Source of the DNA: Vibrio cyclitrophicus
Lineage (GTDB): Bacteria; Pseudomonadota; Gammaproteobacteria; Enterobacterales; Vibrionaceae
DNA: 64,000 bases
Direction: 5' to 3'
NCBI GenBank assembly: GCA_023206055.1
Contig: CP065366.1
Coordinates: forward strand, 1,426,001 to 1,490,000
Part shown: in pieces, positions 51,148-60,581 of the stretch
Layout of the letters: every line of letters starts with the position of its first letter
How positions within the stretch are numbered: position 1 is the first letter of the stretch
Program-made: the position numbers and the translations under genes
Notes under the pieces: generated by a model
Seen by the model: only the letters and a program-made list of their open reading frames with translations
What the model was told of the DNA's origin: nothing
Database searches by the model: none

Positions 51148-52242
51148 ATGTCGTCGGAACAAACAAATAATGACCCATGGTCGCAAGCAGCTCCCTCTAC
51201 TCAGCCAGCAAGTGATCCTTGGGGCCAAACAACGGAAACTGCGCCATCTGCGGATTGGTTAAGCAGCGAAACCGTAGAAACCATTCCTTTTGATCCACTT
51301 AATCCTTTTGCAGAAGCCGTTCTGCCTGTTGATACTTGGGTTGAGTCTGGATTGAATTGGCTCGTTGAACACGGACGACCATTGTTTCAAGCGATCCGTG
51401 TGCCTATCGATTTTATTCTAAGTTCATTTGAAACGGCGTTGGTGTCTACGCCAGCACCATTCATGTTGATCATCTTGTTTCTAGTGGCGTGGCAGTTTTC
51501 AAACTTGAAGCTTGGCGTTGCAACGGCCGTATCTTTGACATTCATTGGTCTGATTGGTGCTTGGTCTGAAGCAATGACCACGCTTTCATTGGTGATGACA
51601 TCGGTCTTCTTTTGTCTATTGATTGGTTTACCCATGGGGATATGGCTCGCCCGAAGTAACACGGCGGCTAAATTCGTTCGTCCCATTCTGGATGCAATGC
51701 AAACCACACCAGCTTTCGTTTATCTCGTACCAATCGTAATGCTGTTTGGTATCGGTAACGTTCCGGGTGTCGTGGTGACTATCATATTCGCACTTCCTCC
51801 TGTTGTACGTTTGACTATCTTGGGTATTCAGCAAGTACCGGAAGAGTTGATCGAAGCGGGCCACTCATTCGGTGCGAGTAAAAAGCAGATGCTTTATAGA
51901 ATTCAATTGCCACTAGCACTGCCAACCATCATGGCGGGCGTAAACCAAACACTGATGTTGTCGCTATCTATGGTGGTTATCGCATCAATGATTGCGGTAG
52001 GTGGTCTAGGTCAAATGGTACTGAGAGGTATCGGCCGTTTAGATATGGGACTGGCCGCTGTTGGTGGTTTAGGTATCGTTATCTTAGCCATCTTATTAGA
52101 TCGCATCACTCAAGTATTGGGTGTCAACGCTGGTAATACAAAATTACGCTGGTATCGCATGGGGCCTATTTCCATTGTACTGAACGTACTTAATCGCGGT
52201 AACAAATCAGAACTTCAATTAAGGAAAAACACCAATGAATAA
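51148..52242 (+). CDS. proW: ProW, glycine betaine/proline ABC permease
   Basis: Permease of 364 residues. A long cytoplasmic or periplasmic N-terminal extension with repeated DPW-type motifs (NDPWSQ, SDPWGQ, SADWLS) is followed by about seven helices. The EAA-like loop is IEAGHSFGASKKQMLYRIQLPLALP near residue 232. The extension matches that known in E. coli ProW. Its end overlaps proX by 8 bp. Confidence 0.94.
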   Translation: MSSEQTNNDPWSQAAPSTQPASDPWGQTTETAPSADWLSSETVETIPFDPLNPFAEAVLPVDTWVESGLNWLVEHGRPLFQAIRVPIDFILSSFETALVSTPAPFMLIILFLVAWQFSNLKLGVATAVSLTFIGLIGAWSEAMTTLSLVMTSVFFCLLIGLPMGIWLARSNTAAKFVRPILDAMQTTPAFVYLVPIVMLFGIGNVPGVVVTIIFALPPVVRLTILGIQQVPEELIEAGHSFGASKKQMLYRIQLPLALPTIMAGVNQTLMLSLSMVVIASMIAVGGLGQMVLRGIGRLDMGLAAVGGLGIVILAILLDRITQVLGVNAGNTKLRWYRMGPISIVLNVLNRGNKSELQLRKNTNE

Positions 52243-53242
52243 TTCATGGAAGAGTAAACTCGCAGTAAGCATCGTTTCGACATTAGCTGTATCGACTAAC
52301 GTGTGGGCAGCAAGCCTACCGGGTGAGGGCGTATCAGTTCAGCCTGTTCAATCGTCTGTAGCGGAAGAGACGTTCCAAACATTGATCGTTAACCGTGCTT
52401 TAGAAGAACTTGGTTATGACGTGAAATCTACTCAAGAAGTGGATTACAACGTAGGTTACACCTCTATCGCAAAAGGTGACGCAACGTTCCTAACGGTAGG
52501 TTGGTTCCCACTTCATGCTGACAAATACACAATGGCAGGTGGCGATGACAAATTCTACCGTGAAGGCCAATATGTAAGTGGTGCCGCTCAAGGTTACCTG
52601 ATTGATAAGAAAACGGCTGAAAAGTACAACATTACTAACATTGGTCAGCTGACGGATCCGAAAATCGCGAAGCTGTTTGATGCAGACGGTGATGGCAAAG
52701 CAGACCTAACAGGCTGTAACCCAGGCTGGGGTTGTGAGATGGTGATTGAACATCAACTTTCTGCATTCAAACTGGACGATACGGTGACTCATAACCAAGG
52801 TAACTACGCTGCAATCATTGCAGACACGATTTCTCGTTACCAAAAAGGTGAATCAATCCTTTACTACACGTGGACACCTTACTGGGTAAGTGGCGTATTG
52901 GTGCCTAACGAAGATGTAGTTTGGTTAGAAGTACCTTTCTCAGCACTTCCTGGCGAGCGTTCGAACGTGGATACGACGTTGTCTAACGGCAAAAACTACG
53001 GCTTCGAAATGAACTCAATGCGCATTATTGCGAACAAAGAGTTTGCTAAGAACAACCCATCAGCAGCGAAGCTTTTCGAAATCATCAAACTTAACATTAA
53101 TGATGTAAGTGCTCAGAACATGATGATGAGTAAAGGCAAGAACAGCTCTGCGGATATCGAAGCGCACGTAAACGGTTGGATCAAAGCGAACCAAAGCACG
53201 TTCGATGGTTGGATTACAGAAGCGAAGAAAGCGGCACTGTAA
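52235..53242 (+). CDS. proX: ProX, glycine betaine-binding protein
   Basis: Periplasmic binding protein of 335 residues with a signal peptide cut near VWA-ASLPG. Family hallmarks: FQTLIVNRALEELGYDV, the CNPGWGCEMVIEHQL segment (two Cys forming the known disulphide and an aromatic cage Trp), and YYTWTPYWVSG near residue 208. It binds glycine betaine and proline betaine. The start overlaps proW, and AAGGAAAA precedes it. A structured 3' UTR and terminator follow. Confidence 0.95.
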   Translation: MNNSWKSKLAVSIVSTLAVSTNVWAASLPGEGVSVQPVQSSVAEETFQTLIVNRALEELGYDVKSTQEVDYNVGYTSIAKGDATFLTVGWFPLHADKYTMAGGDDKFYREGQYVSGAAQGYLIDKKTAEKYNITNIGQLTDPKIAKLFDADGDGKADLTGCNPGWGCEMVIEHQLSAFKLDDTVTHNQGNYAAIIADTISRYQKGESILYYTWTPYWVSGVLVPNEDVVWLEVPFSALPGERSNVDTTLSNGKNYGFEMNSMRIIANKEFAKNNPSAAKLFEIIKLNINDVSAQNMMMSKGKNSSADIEAHVNGWIKANQSTFDGWITEAKKAAL

Positions 53243-53277
53243 CTTTGACTTGTATTTGCTTTGTCTTACCAGACATT

Positions 53278-53340
53278 TTAATTTGAAATGATGAGCGGGT
53301 TGAGTGACTGTGTAGAGTCACTGAATCACCTTCAAATTAA
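53278..53340 (+). repeat. Long structured hairpin in the proX 3' UTR
   Basis: Outer perfect 10-bp arms TTAATTTGAA (53278-53287) and TTCAAATTAA (53331-53340) enclose an inner perfect 7-bp stem AGTGACT / AGTCACT with a 6-nt loop. It lies between the proX stop and the terminator at 53369. Confidence 0.75.
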
Positions 53341-53368
53341 GTGAAAAGCGACAAAAGTGAACATTAAT

Positions 53369-53406
53369 AAGCCAGCAATCCAATTTGGGTTGCTGGCTTT
53401 TTTTCT
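53369..53406. terminator. Terminator after proVWX
   Basis: Stem AAGCCAGCAA / TTGCTGGCTT with inner pairs, followed by a long T-run; it may also serve the converging NTF2-like gene. Confidence 0.92.
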
Positions 53407-53449
53407 GTTTCGATTCTGATCTTTGAGTATCTAGCTTTTAATTATAGCT

Positions 53450-53824
53450 CTAGCGTTCGCCTTGAACTTCGAAGTCGTCGCTTACTAGGCGAGCGCAACC
53501 ATCCGCTTCAAGTGCCCAGTGTTCACGATGTACAACACCAAACGCTTTGTTCATTGTCCAACTAGCGGTAAGAATGTATCCGCCTTCTGGGTGCTCTTCC
53601 CATTTAACGTCTGTGTAATCGACGTCTTTGAAGCCTTGGTCAATGATGTTTTGCCAAAATGCTTGAATCGCTTCACGGCCTTCAAAAGTGCCGAATGGGC
53701 GAGCTTCCATCACACAAGCCTCAGTGTATTGGTCTGCACAACCTTTTGCATCTTGGCTGTTGAATGCTTTTTGCCATGCGTTAATGCCTTGCTTACATGC
53801 TTCTAATACTTGATTGTTTAACAT
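53450..53824 (-). CDS. NTF2-like (SnoaL-type) protein
   Basis: A 124-residue cytoplasmic protein with the cone-shaped NTF2/SnoaL fold pattern: WQKAFNSQDAKGCADQYTEACVMEARPFGTFEGREAIQAFWQNII near residue 17, then EGGYILTASWTM and a C-terminal beta strand. Such proteins can be enzymes or binding proteins; no role can be assigned. The start at 53824 has GGAGAG upstream. It is divergent from the LysR regulator, which may control it. Confidence 0.82.
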   Translation of the reverse strand: MLNNQVLEACKQGINAWQKAFNSQDAKGCADQYTEACVMEARPFGTFEGREAIQAFWQNIIDQGFKDVDYTDVKWEEHPEGGYILTASWTMNKAFGVVHREHWALEADGCARLVSDDFEVQGER

Positions 53825-53966
53825 TGCTTTCTCTCCATAGCAGTCTTCTTTCAAACACTGTTTCTTTGATTAGGTCTTTCGATAAGTTGGATTCAGTTTA
53901 GTCTTGGAAATTGAAATGAAAAACAGAGATAATAGAAAATACTGTATGTAAAAAGAGAACAATAAG

Positions 53967-54839
53967 ATGAGTAAGCTAAAGCAGATGTCGATTTTCGCTC
54001 ATATCGTAGAGCAGGGCTCAGTATCGGCTGCGGCTGAAAAATTAGAGTTGTCTAAATCTGTCGTCAGTCAGCACCTAAAAATTCTGGAACAAGAGCTAGG
54101 CGCTTCGCTTCTTAAGCGCACAACACGAAGACAAACTCTGACAAGCATGGGTGAGCGCTTTTATTTGAGTTGCAAAGACATCAACGTGATTGCTGACTCG
54201 GCGTGGGATTTGGCGAAAGCTGAACTGGAAGAGCCCCAAGGTCGGATTCGTATTACAGCTCCCAATGCACTAATGGATTTGCTGGTTGCGCCTGTTATTG
54301 CCGACCTAATGAAGCAGTACCCCAAGTTAAAGCCTGAGTTGATCAGTGATGATCAACATTTAGATTTCATGGAACACGATATTGATCTTGCGGTAAGAGT
54401 GGGCAGCTCGCGTGACAGCAACCTTAAGCAGAAACGGTTAGGCGAGTTTAAAGACGTGTTGTGTGGCATAGAAAGCATGCGAGAACGCGAACTTGAATCG
54501 CTTCCTTACATCGCCAACTCTTGGCAAGGAAAACAAGTGACTCATCACTTTAGTTCTCGAGGTGAACAAGACTTTGTCTATCAACAACAAGCCAGTTGTA
54601 CCACTAACTCATTTCATAGTTGCCTTGCCTTAATCAAATCAGGCGTTGGTATTGGTGTGATCCCAGACTTCTACCTTTCTCAGTTATCGAATGAGGTTGT
54701 CGACATAATGCCAAGCTACCAACTACCGACTAACACGGTTTATGCGCTAAACCCGTTCGCTTCTAACACGCCTATCGCCATCAAGCTATGTATTCAAGCG
54801 TTAGAAGATAAGCTTAAACAGGATTTCATTAAAAGCTGA
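53967..54839 (+). CDS. LysR-family transcriptional regulator
   Basis: LysR-type regulator of 290 residues. The N-terminal winged helix-turn-helix covers residues 1-60 (SVSAAAEKLELSKSVVSQHLKILEQELG). The C-terminal effector domain is of the CrgA-like subgroup (GRIRITAPNALMDLLVAP near residue 92). It is divergent from the NTF2-like gene, the usual geometry for a LysR regulator and its target. The inducer is unknown. The ribosome site is weak. Confidence 0.9.
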   Translation: MSKLKQMSIFAHIVEQGSVSAAAEKLELSKSVVSQHLKILEQELGASLLKRTTRRQTLTSMGERFYLSCKDINVIADSAWDLAKAELEEPQGRIRITAPNALMDLLVAPVIADLMKQYPKLKPELISDDQHLDFMEHDIDLAVRVGSSRDSNLKQKRLGEFKDVLCGIESMRERELESLPYIANSWQGKQVTHHFSSRGEQDFVYQQQASCTTNSFHSCLALIKSGVGIGVIPDFYLSQLSNEVVDIMPSYQLPTNTVYALNPFASNTPIAIKLCIQALEDKLKQDFIKS

Positions 54840-55113
54840 TCGCCGGACGTTGTCGTGCTGTGTGAGAGTAACAAAAGGGGCTAACAACAAAGCGTAAAAA
54901 CTTCGAGTTATATAGACGCCTTATTAGATGATGTGTTTGGTATAAGAATGGTACATGTCACATAGTTATTTATTTGTAATATAATAATTCATGATCGTGA
55001 TGTTTGTTCAACTTGTCGTACAAATATTGTCCTATAGTGATTTCCGTTACTTCGGTAACACCCTACAAACTATGGAATAAACAATATACGTGAAATATAT
55101 CATGGAGACTTGT

Positions 55114-56478
55114 ATGATTTTTAACCCTTGCAACTTTAAGTTTTGCAAACCACTGTCGTGCTCAATTCTTTTGGCGATGGCTTCTTGTGGAGTATCGGCT
55201 GAAACATTGAACATCCAATCTGCATCAGACTGGGGTGGAGCTCATAACTCTTACCCGGCATCAAATGCGATTGATGGCAGCACTGACTGGTCATCGCGTT
55301 GGGCGGCTCAAAATGCCCCTGTTAATTTAGTGCTCGATCTAGGATCAGTACAAAATGTTCAAGACGTCGCGATAGCTTGGGGTAAAGGAGAAGAACAAAC
55401 TTATAAGTTCGAGATCAGAGCATTAGCAGATGAAAGCTCAAGCAGCTGGGACAAGGTTTACTATGGATACAGCAGTGGCAGCACATCAGGTTTTGAAAGC
55501 TATGACGTAACAGATGTTCAAGCTCGCTGGATTCGTATCAAAGTATTTGAAAACAGCGCGGAAAGTGTTTGGACAAACATTACTGAAGTCGAAATCAGTG
55601 GTAATGACAGCCCTGACTACGGTCTTGATCCAAATCTACCGCCATCAGGCAACTTTGACTTACTCGATTGGTATGTAAGCATCCCTGTTGATGAAGGAGA
55701 TGGTTACGCAACTTCTATTAAAGAGAACGCGCTTGATGCTGGTTATGAAGATCAGTTCTTCTATACAGGCAGTGATGGCGGCTTGGTGTTCTATACACCA
55801 GTTGAAGGCGTGACCACATCGAGTGGAACTAAGTATGTGCGTACGGAACTGCGAGAAATGCTGCGTCGTGGTGACACTTCTTACTCTACCTCAGGTAAAG
55901 ATAACAACTGGGCATTTTCGTCTATTCCATCGAGTGAACAGGCTGACTTTGGTGGTATTGACGGTACGTTGAATGCAACGCTGGCCATCAACCATGTGAC
56001 GACCACGACCTCAAACACAGAGCAAGTTGGTCGAATCGTGATCGGTCAGATCCACGCTGAGAAAAACGAGCCGATTCGCCTGTACTACCATAAATTGCCA
56101 GGGAACGACAAAGGCGCGATCTACTTTGCTCATGAAACCTCGAAATCGACTGGCGGCGAGGAAACTTGGCATAACTTGTTAGGTAACATGGTCACTTCTG
56201 ACGGTGACTTGAATAACACCAGCAACCCAAGTGATGGCATTGCATTAGATGAAACCTTCTCGTACTCCATTGTTGTCGAAGGCGACAAATTGATCACGAC
56301 GATTAGCCAGAATGGTTCAGAGCTAGCGGCAAAAGAAGTGAATATGAGTAACAGCGGTTATGACGATGCTGATAACTACATGTACTTTAAAGCAGGTATC
56401 TACTTGCAAGATAACTCAAGTGCTGACAGTGATTATGCGCAAGTGACTTTCTACCAGTTAGAGAATAACCACAACTAG
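55114..56478 (+). CDS. Alginate lyase, CBM32 plus polysaccharide lyase family 7
   Basis: Secreted alginate lyase of 454 residues: signal peptide (about 1-30; a C near residue 27 in AMASC could be a weak lipobox), an F5/8-type CBM32 carbohydrate-binding domain (about 35-175) and a PL7 catalytic domain (about 190-454). PL7 motifs are complete: RTELREML near residue 253, QIHAEK near 315 and YFKAGIYLQ near 430. QIH rather than QVH suggests activity on guluronate-containing blocks. I start at 55114 (GGAG 6 bp upstream). The domain order matches AlyB-type enzymes of V. splendidus, which degrade brown-algal alginate. No other alginate genes are adjacent. Confidence 0.92.
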   Translation: MIFNPCNFKFCKPLSCSILLAMASCGVSAETLNIQSASDWGGAHNSYPASNAIDGSTDWSSRWAAQNAPVNLVLDLGSVQNVQDVAIAWGKGEEQTYKFEIRALADESSSSWDKVYYGYSSGSTSGFESYDVTDVQARWIRIKVFENSAESVWTNITEVEISGNDSPDYGLDPNLPPSGNFDLLDWYVSIPVDEGDGYATSIKENALDAGYEDQFFYTGSDGGLVFYTPVEGVTTSSGTKYVRTELREMLRRGDTSYSTSGKDNNWAFSSIPSSEQADFGGIDGTLNATLAINHVTTTTSNTEQVGRIVIGQIHAEKNEPIRLYYHKLPGNDKGAIYFAHETSKSTGGEETWHNLLGNMVTSDGDLNNTSNPSDGIALDETFSYSIVVEGDKLITTISQNGSELAAKEVNMSNSGYDDADNYMYFKAGIYLQDNSSADSDYAQVTFYQLENNHN

Positions 56479-56519
56479 GCTTTGTTTAGCCAGTAACGAA
56501 ACTTGTGAATACTTAACGT

Positions 56520-56548
56520 GGAGGTGGCCATTCGGTCATCTCCTTTTT
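56520..56548 (+). terminator. Terminator of the alginate lyase gene
   Basis: Stem GGAGGTGGCC / GGTCATCTCC (two G-U pairs) with an ATTC loop, then TTTTT. Confidence 0.88.
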
Positions 56549-56674
56549 GTCTTTCCACCTCTCATTTCTAATATATCGCGTCCCTTTCATAGGGTGCAGA
56601 TTGGCAAAAAATCCAACCCTTACTTATATTTACCTAGAGTGTCTAGTTGCTTATTAACATCAAAGGGAACGTCT

Positions 56675-57922
56675 TTGCCTGAACGCTTTACTAAGTCATG
56701 TCACGAGTGCGGACTGGTTAGTCAGTTCGAAGAGTTGTCTGCGGGCAGCGAAGCGTCTTGTCCAAGATGCTCTCATACCTTGTCGAGTGTCGGGCATCAC
56801 AAAGAGCAGGGTGTGATGGCTTATGCGGTCGCCAGTCTTATTACGTTGATAATGAGCCTCACTTTTCCTTACATGTCGTTCAGTGTTCAAGGGATTAGCC
56901 AACAAATTACTTTGTATCAAGCTGTCGATGTGATGAATCGAATGGACAACAGCCTGATCGCAATCTTACTTTTTTTAGCCGTCATTCTTTTACCTGCGTA
57001 CTTTTTAGTTTTGTCTCTCTGGTTCTATCTGCTTGTTGACCGAAATAAACATGTTCATTACGCATCCAATCGCTTTACGTTTTTGGCTTTGAAGTCATTA
57101 AGTTGGGTGAAGCCATGGTTGATGGTCGATGTGTTTTTAATTGGTGTGTTGGTGAGCTTGATTAAGATCGCGTCTTTGGCTGATGTATCCATGGGCCTGT
57201 CGTTCTGGGCGTTTTGCATTTACGCCATGCTGGTGGTGAAGACGATATCTTTGGTGGACTTTGATTGGTTATGGGATCGCTTAGTACCAACGAAAACCTC
57301 GCAAGATCAAATGGTAGGCAGCATCTTTCAAAATAAGCAGCATCTAGCCTGTCACATCTGCGGACAAGTACACAGCTACAGTGAGAGCACTCATCACTGC
57401 TCACGTTGCCACACGCACTTACATCGCTTTGAACCAATCAAAAACCTGCAGATAGCGTGGGCGCTGTTGTTTACCTCTGTCGTTTTCTATATTCCAGCAA
57501 ACCTATATCCAATGATGTATACGTCTGCGTTCGGGACGAGTGAAGGTTCCACCATAATGGAAGGGGTAACCTTACTTTGGAATATGGGTTCATACCCCGT
57601 GGCACTTATCATTCTTATCGCGAGTGTTTTCATCCCGATGGCAAAGATGTTTGCCTTGGCTTACCTGTACTGGAATGCCAAAAGGGTACATGGGCTTACG
57701 GAGCAAAAGGCGAACCGCTACCTTAAAGTTTATCGCGTTACTGAATTTATTGGCCGTTGGTCGATGATAGATATTTTCGTCGTCGCGATCTTGGTTGCCT
57801 TGGTTCAACTCGATGGTGTTATGGCTATTTATCCTGGGCCAGCGGCACTGTCATTCGCGTCGGTTGTTATCTTTACGATGTTGTCGGCGATGATTTTCGA
57901 TTCTCGGATTATATGGAAGTAA
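56675..57922 (+). CDS. pqiA: PqiA, paraquat-inducible inner-membrane protein
   Basis: Inner-membrane component of the PqiABC intermembrane lipid-transport system. Two PqiA/YebS repeats each have a cytoplasmic zinc-ribbon (CHECGLV...CPRC near residue 9; CHICGQVH...CSRC near 220) followed by about four helices. The start is TTG at 56675 with AAGGGA upstream, giving 415 residues, near E. coli PqiA (417); the frame before it lacks a ribosome site and a matching N-terminus. Confidence 0.9.
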   Translation: MPERFTKSCHECGLVSQFEELSAGSEASCPRCSHTLSSVGHHKEQGVMAYAVASLITLIMSLTFPYMSFSVQGISQQITLYQAVDVMNRMDNSLIAILLFLAVILLPAYFLVLSLWFYLLVDRNKHVHYASNRFTFLALKSLSWVKPWLMVDVFLIGVLVSLIKIASLADVSMGLSFWAFCIYAMLVVKTISLVDFDWLWDRLVPTKTSQDQMVGSIFQNKQHLACHICGQVHSYSESTHHCSRCHTHLHRFEPIKNLQIAWALLFTSVVFYIPANLYPMMYTSAFGTSEGSTIMEGVTLLWNMGSYPVALIILIASVFIPMAKMFALAYLYWNAKRVHGLTEQKANRYLKVYRVTEFIGRWSMIDIFVVAILVALVQLDGVMAIYPGPAALSFASVVIFTMLSAMIFDSRIIWK

Positions 57923-57946
57923 TCTCCCCAAAGAGGTGTGGGACAT

Positions 57947-59572
57947 ATGGAAAAGCAAACTACTTCAGATGCGAAAGTATCAAAAAAAAGCGAACTATCT
58001 CCGGTCTGGATTGTGCCGATTATTGCGGTACTGGTGGGGTGTTGGATGCTGTTCCAGTATTTCAACAATCGTGGACCTGAGATCACCCTGATTTTGCCAG
58101 ATGCTTCTGGGATTGAAGCAGGAAAAACGGCGATCAAATCAAAGAACGTGCACGTTGGAACCATCACTGAAGTTGCGTTAAGTGAAGATTATGAATACAT
58201 CATCGCCAAAGCTCAAATAGACAAGAAAGCCTCTCGTATGATCAATACAGAGACTCAATTCTGGGTGGTTGAGCCACACATAGGTACTGATGGAATTAGT
58301 GGGTTAGAAACCATTTTATCTGGCTCATACATCGAGTTGAAGCCAGGAAAATCCAGTGAATCTCAATTGAAGTTCGATGTGTTAGACACACCTCCCGTCG
58401 CAGGACCAGACACTAAAGGTATTCGTGTGGTGTTATCGCACCATAAAGCAAATCAGCTGAGCGTTGGTGAACCTGTATTGCATCATGGTTTTGTTGTTGG
58501 ACGTGTCGAAAAAACAAGCTTCGATTACGAGAATAAAGTAGGTAAATACCAACTGTTTATCTTTGCTCCTTATGACGGGCTGATCTTCGAGAAAACTCAG
58601 TTTTGGTTGTCCTCTGGGATTGATGTGAAGTTTGGTGCGAATGGCCTCGATGTTAACTTCGCGTCGATAGAAAGCATAATAACGGGCGGCGTTAGTTTTG
58701 ATGTGGCAGAGAGCATCAAGCCGGGGCTGCAGATCAAAGAGAACTTACAAGAATATACACTTTACGATAATTACGACTCAGTTTTGCAAGGAAAATACAC
58801 CACTTCTATTGATTACGTATTGTTGTTTGAAGAATCGGTTCGAGGTCTAAAGAAGGGCGCGCCTGTCGAGTATCGTGGCGTTCGAATTGGTACAGTGGAT
58901 ACAGTGCCGTTGCAGATTCGGATGGATAAAGATGGCAAAGTCTCGAACCGCATTCCCATCTTAATCAAGCTGGAAATAGAACGGGTTTCAGAAGTCTTTA
59001 AGGCTGTGAATGCTGAAAGTTTTGCCAAACGAGTCGACCTTCAAATGGGAGAGGGTTTAAGGGCGACTTTGAAGACGGGCAACTTGCTCACAGGCGCATT
59101 GTTTGTTGATATAAACTTCTATGAAGACGAAGACCCTTACGAGCCAAGAGAGTTTGATGGTTATCCTGTATTCCCTGTTGTGGCTGGTGGCCTGACCGAG
59201 ATTCAAAAGCAGATCACAGACTTCTTAACCAAGATTAACGAGTTACCATTAGACGCAACGGTGGCTAACTTAAATGGCTCACTTGCCTCATTAGACAGCA
59301 CCTTAAAGAGTATGGATGAACTGCTGGATAGCGAGGGCGCAAAAGCGTTACCAAAGGATCTCAGTGAAACCATGAAGCAACTTGAAGCGACATTAGAGAG
59401 CTACGACGATGATTCAGATGCCTACAAACAATTGCTCAGTGCATCGGAAGAGTTAGAACATGTGTTAAAAGAGCTTCGCCCGCTGATTAAAGTGCTGAAC
59501 GATAAACCGAATGCGTTAGTGTTCGGTAGCGAAGTAGAAGAAGACCCGATTCCAGTTAAGGGAGTGGAATAA
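57947..59572 (+). CDS. pqiB: PqiB, MCE-domain lipid transport protein
   Basis: Periplasm-spanning MCE protein of 541 residues (E. coli about 546). One N-terminal membrane helix (about 22-42) is followed by three MCE domains (starting near 48, 160 and 288; RGPEITLILPDASGIEAGKT, TKGIRVVLSHHKANQLSVG, TSIDYVLLFEESVRGLKKG) and a long C-terminal coiled coil that forms the needle. ATG at 57947 follows AAGAGG. It overlaps pqiC by one base (TAATG). Confidence 0.93.
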   Translation: MEKQTTSDAKVSKKSELSPVWIVPIIAVLVGCWMLFQYFNNRGPEITLILPDASGIEAGKTAIKSKNVHVGTITEVALSEDYEYIIAKAQIDKKASRMINTETQFWVVEPHIGTDGISGLETILSGSYIELKPGKSSESQLKFDVLDTPPVAGPDTKGIRVVLSHHKANQLSVGEPVLHHGFVVGRVEKTSFDYENKVGKYQLFIFAPYDGLIFEKTQFWLSSGIDVKFGANGLDVNFASIESIITGGVSFDVAESIKPGLQIKENLQEYTLYDNYDSVLQGKYTTSIDYVLLFEESVRGLKKGAPVEYRGVRIGTVDTVPLQIRMDKDGKVSNRIPILIKLEIERVSEVFKAVNAESFAKRVDLQMGEGLRATLKTGNLLTGALFVDINFYEDEDPYEPREFDGYPVFPVVAGGLTEIQKQITDFLTKINELPLDATVANLNGSLASLDSTLKSMDELLDSEGAKALPKDLSETMKQLEATLESYDDDSDAYKQLLSASEELEHVLKELRPLIKVLNDKPNALVFGSEVEEDPIPVKGVE

Positions 59573-60075
59573 TGAGAAAGCTATTGATATCACTGGTTAT
59601 ATCGGTCGGGCTCTTCGGATGTGCGACTCCTACGGATGGCACTAATGCCTATCTTTTGCCGGAAAGTACGCTAGATAAACCCATCTTTAAGGTAAAAACT
59701 CGAGTAGAGCTACCGGATTACCTCGACACAATAGGGATTGCGTATCGCAAGTCTGAAAATGAATTAGTCTCTGCGCGCAAACATGTATGGGCGGAAAATC
59801 TGGAGGGGCTACTTGAAGAAAGGGTCAACAGTTCAAATGCTCCGGGTGCTGTAGATAAAGAGCTGACGATTACCTTTGAGCAGTTCAATGGCTCTTATAC
59901 TGGCAATGCTGAAGTGAAAGGAACTTGGGTGCTAAGTGAACAAGGTGAAGAGCTTGCACGTGCTGATTTCGATTCAAAGGTACCGTTGAAGGAAGCAGGT
60001 TATGAAGCACTTGTTGAGGCGTTAGGTGAAGGGTTAGATGAGGTGTTATCTGAGATTCAGACGCAATTGCCGTAG
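59572..60075 (+). CDS. pqiC: PqiC, outer-membrane lipoprotein of the Pqi system
   Basis: Lipoprotein of 167 residues with lipobox VGLFGC (Cys near 17), in the ABC-transport auxiliary family (PqiC/YmbA). PqiC caps the PqiB needle at the outer membrane. Features include YLLPES near residue 27 and LPDYLDTIGIAYRKSENELVSARKHVWAENL near 48, the DUF330 core. Last gene of pqiABC; a long hairpin follows 8 bp after the stop. Confidence 0.92.
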   Translation: MRKLLISLVISVGLFGCATPTDGTNAYLLPESTLDKPIFKVKTRVELPDYLDTIGIAYRKSENELVSARKHVWAENLEGLLEERVNSSNAPGAVDKELTITFEQFNGSYTGNAEVKGTWVLSEQGEELARADFDSKVPLKEAGYEALVEALGEGLDEVLSEIQTQLP

Positions 60076-60082
60076 GTGTTTT

Positions 60083-60142
60083 GGTAACCAATTAACTCAC
60101 AAGCTAGTACAGGCTAGCACGTGATTAAGTCAATTGGTTTCC
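60083..60142. repeat. 60-bp imperfect hairpin after pqiC
   Basis: Nested arms: GGTAACCAATT (60083) with AATTGGTTTCC (60132), TCAC with GTGA, and a GCTAG/CTAGC top around TACAGG. No T-run follows, so its terminator activity is uncertain. The rest of 60143-60389 holds no ORF I can support. Confidence 0.65.
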
Positions 60143-60389
60143 AAGATTGATCCAAAGCATTAGATTTAAAATAATACGTTAAATAACGAGTTCGTTGTGT
60201 TGTCCAATTTTAACTTCAAACATAGATTAACCGAGGGTTGGCAGATAGCGCACTTTAAGAATGGCGTGAAAAACAGGCAATAAGCACAATTTTACAATTG
60301 TATTTGCTTAATGAAGAGAGCTGATGCTTGACCACACCTTAGGTTGATTGCCATTGCCTGCTTTACGTTAACGTTTGAGGTGATAAATC

Positions 60390-60581
60390 CTACTCGTTTA
60401 AAACCGAAATCGATTCGACGTTAGAGGAGGAATCAAATCGAACGTTGACCAACACACTTTCACGTTCGAAAGTCACATCATCAAAGTCAGTCGTTGCGAT
60501 CTTAAATCCATTTCTTGCGAATAAACTCGTCACCGTTGTTCGTTGTTTCTGTTCCATTGCGCATGTCAGTAGTTCGTTCAT
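60390..60581 (-). CDS. Hypothetical protein, 63 aa
   Basis: Small protein with a Cys near residue 7 and a strand-rich middle (ATTDFDDVTFERESVLVNVRF). AGGAGA lies just upstream of the ATG, so it is probably expressed. No family recognised. Confidence 0.6.
   Translation of the reverse strand: MNELLTCAMEQKQRTTVTSLFARNGFKIATTDFDDVTFERESVLVNVRFDSSSNVESISVLNE

Noticed and set aside
55046..55059. GTTAC-TTCG-GTAAC hairpin in the alginate lyase leader as a riboswitch
   Set aside because: A single 5-bp stem with a stable tetraloop; no larger aptamer architecture is visible.
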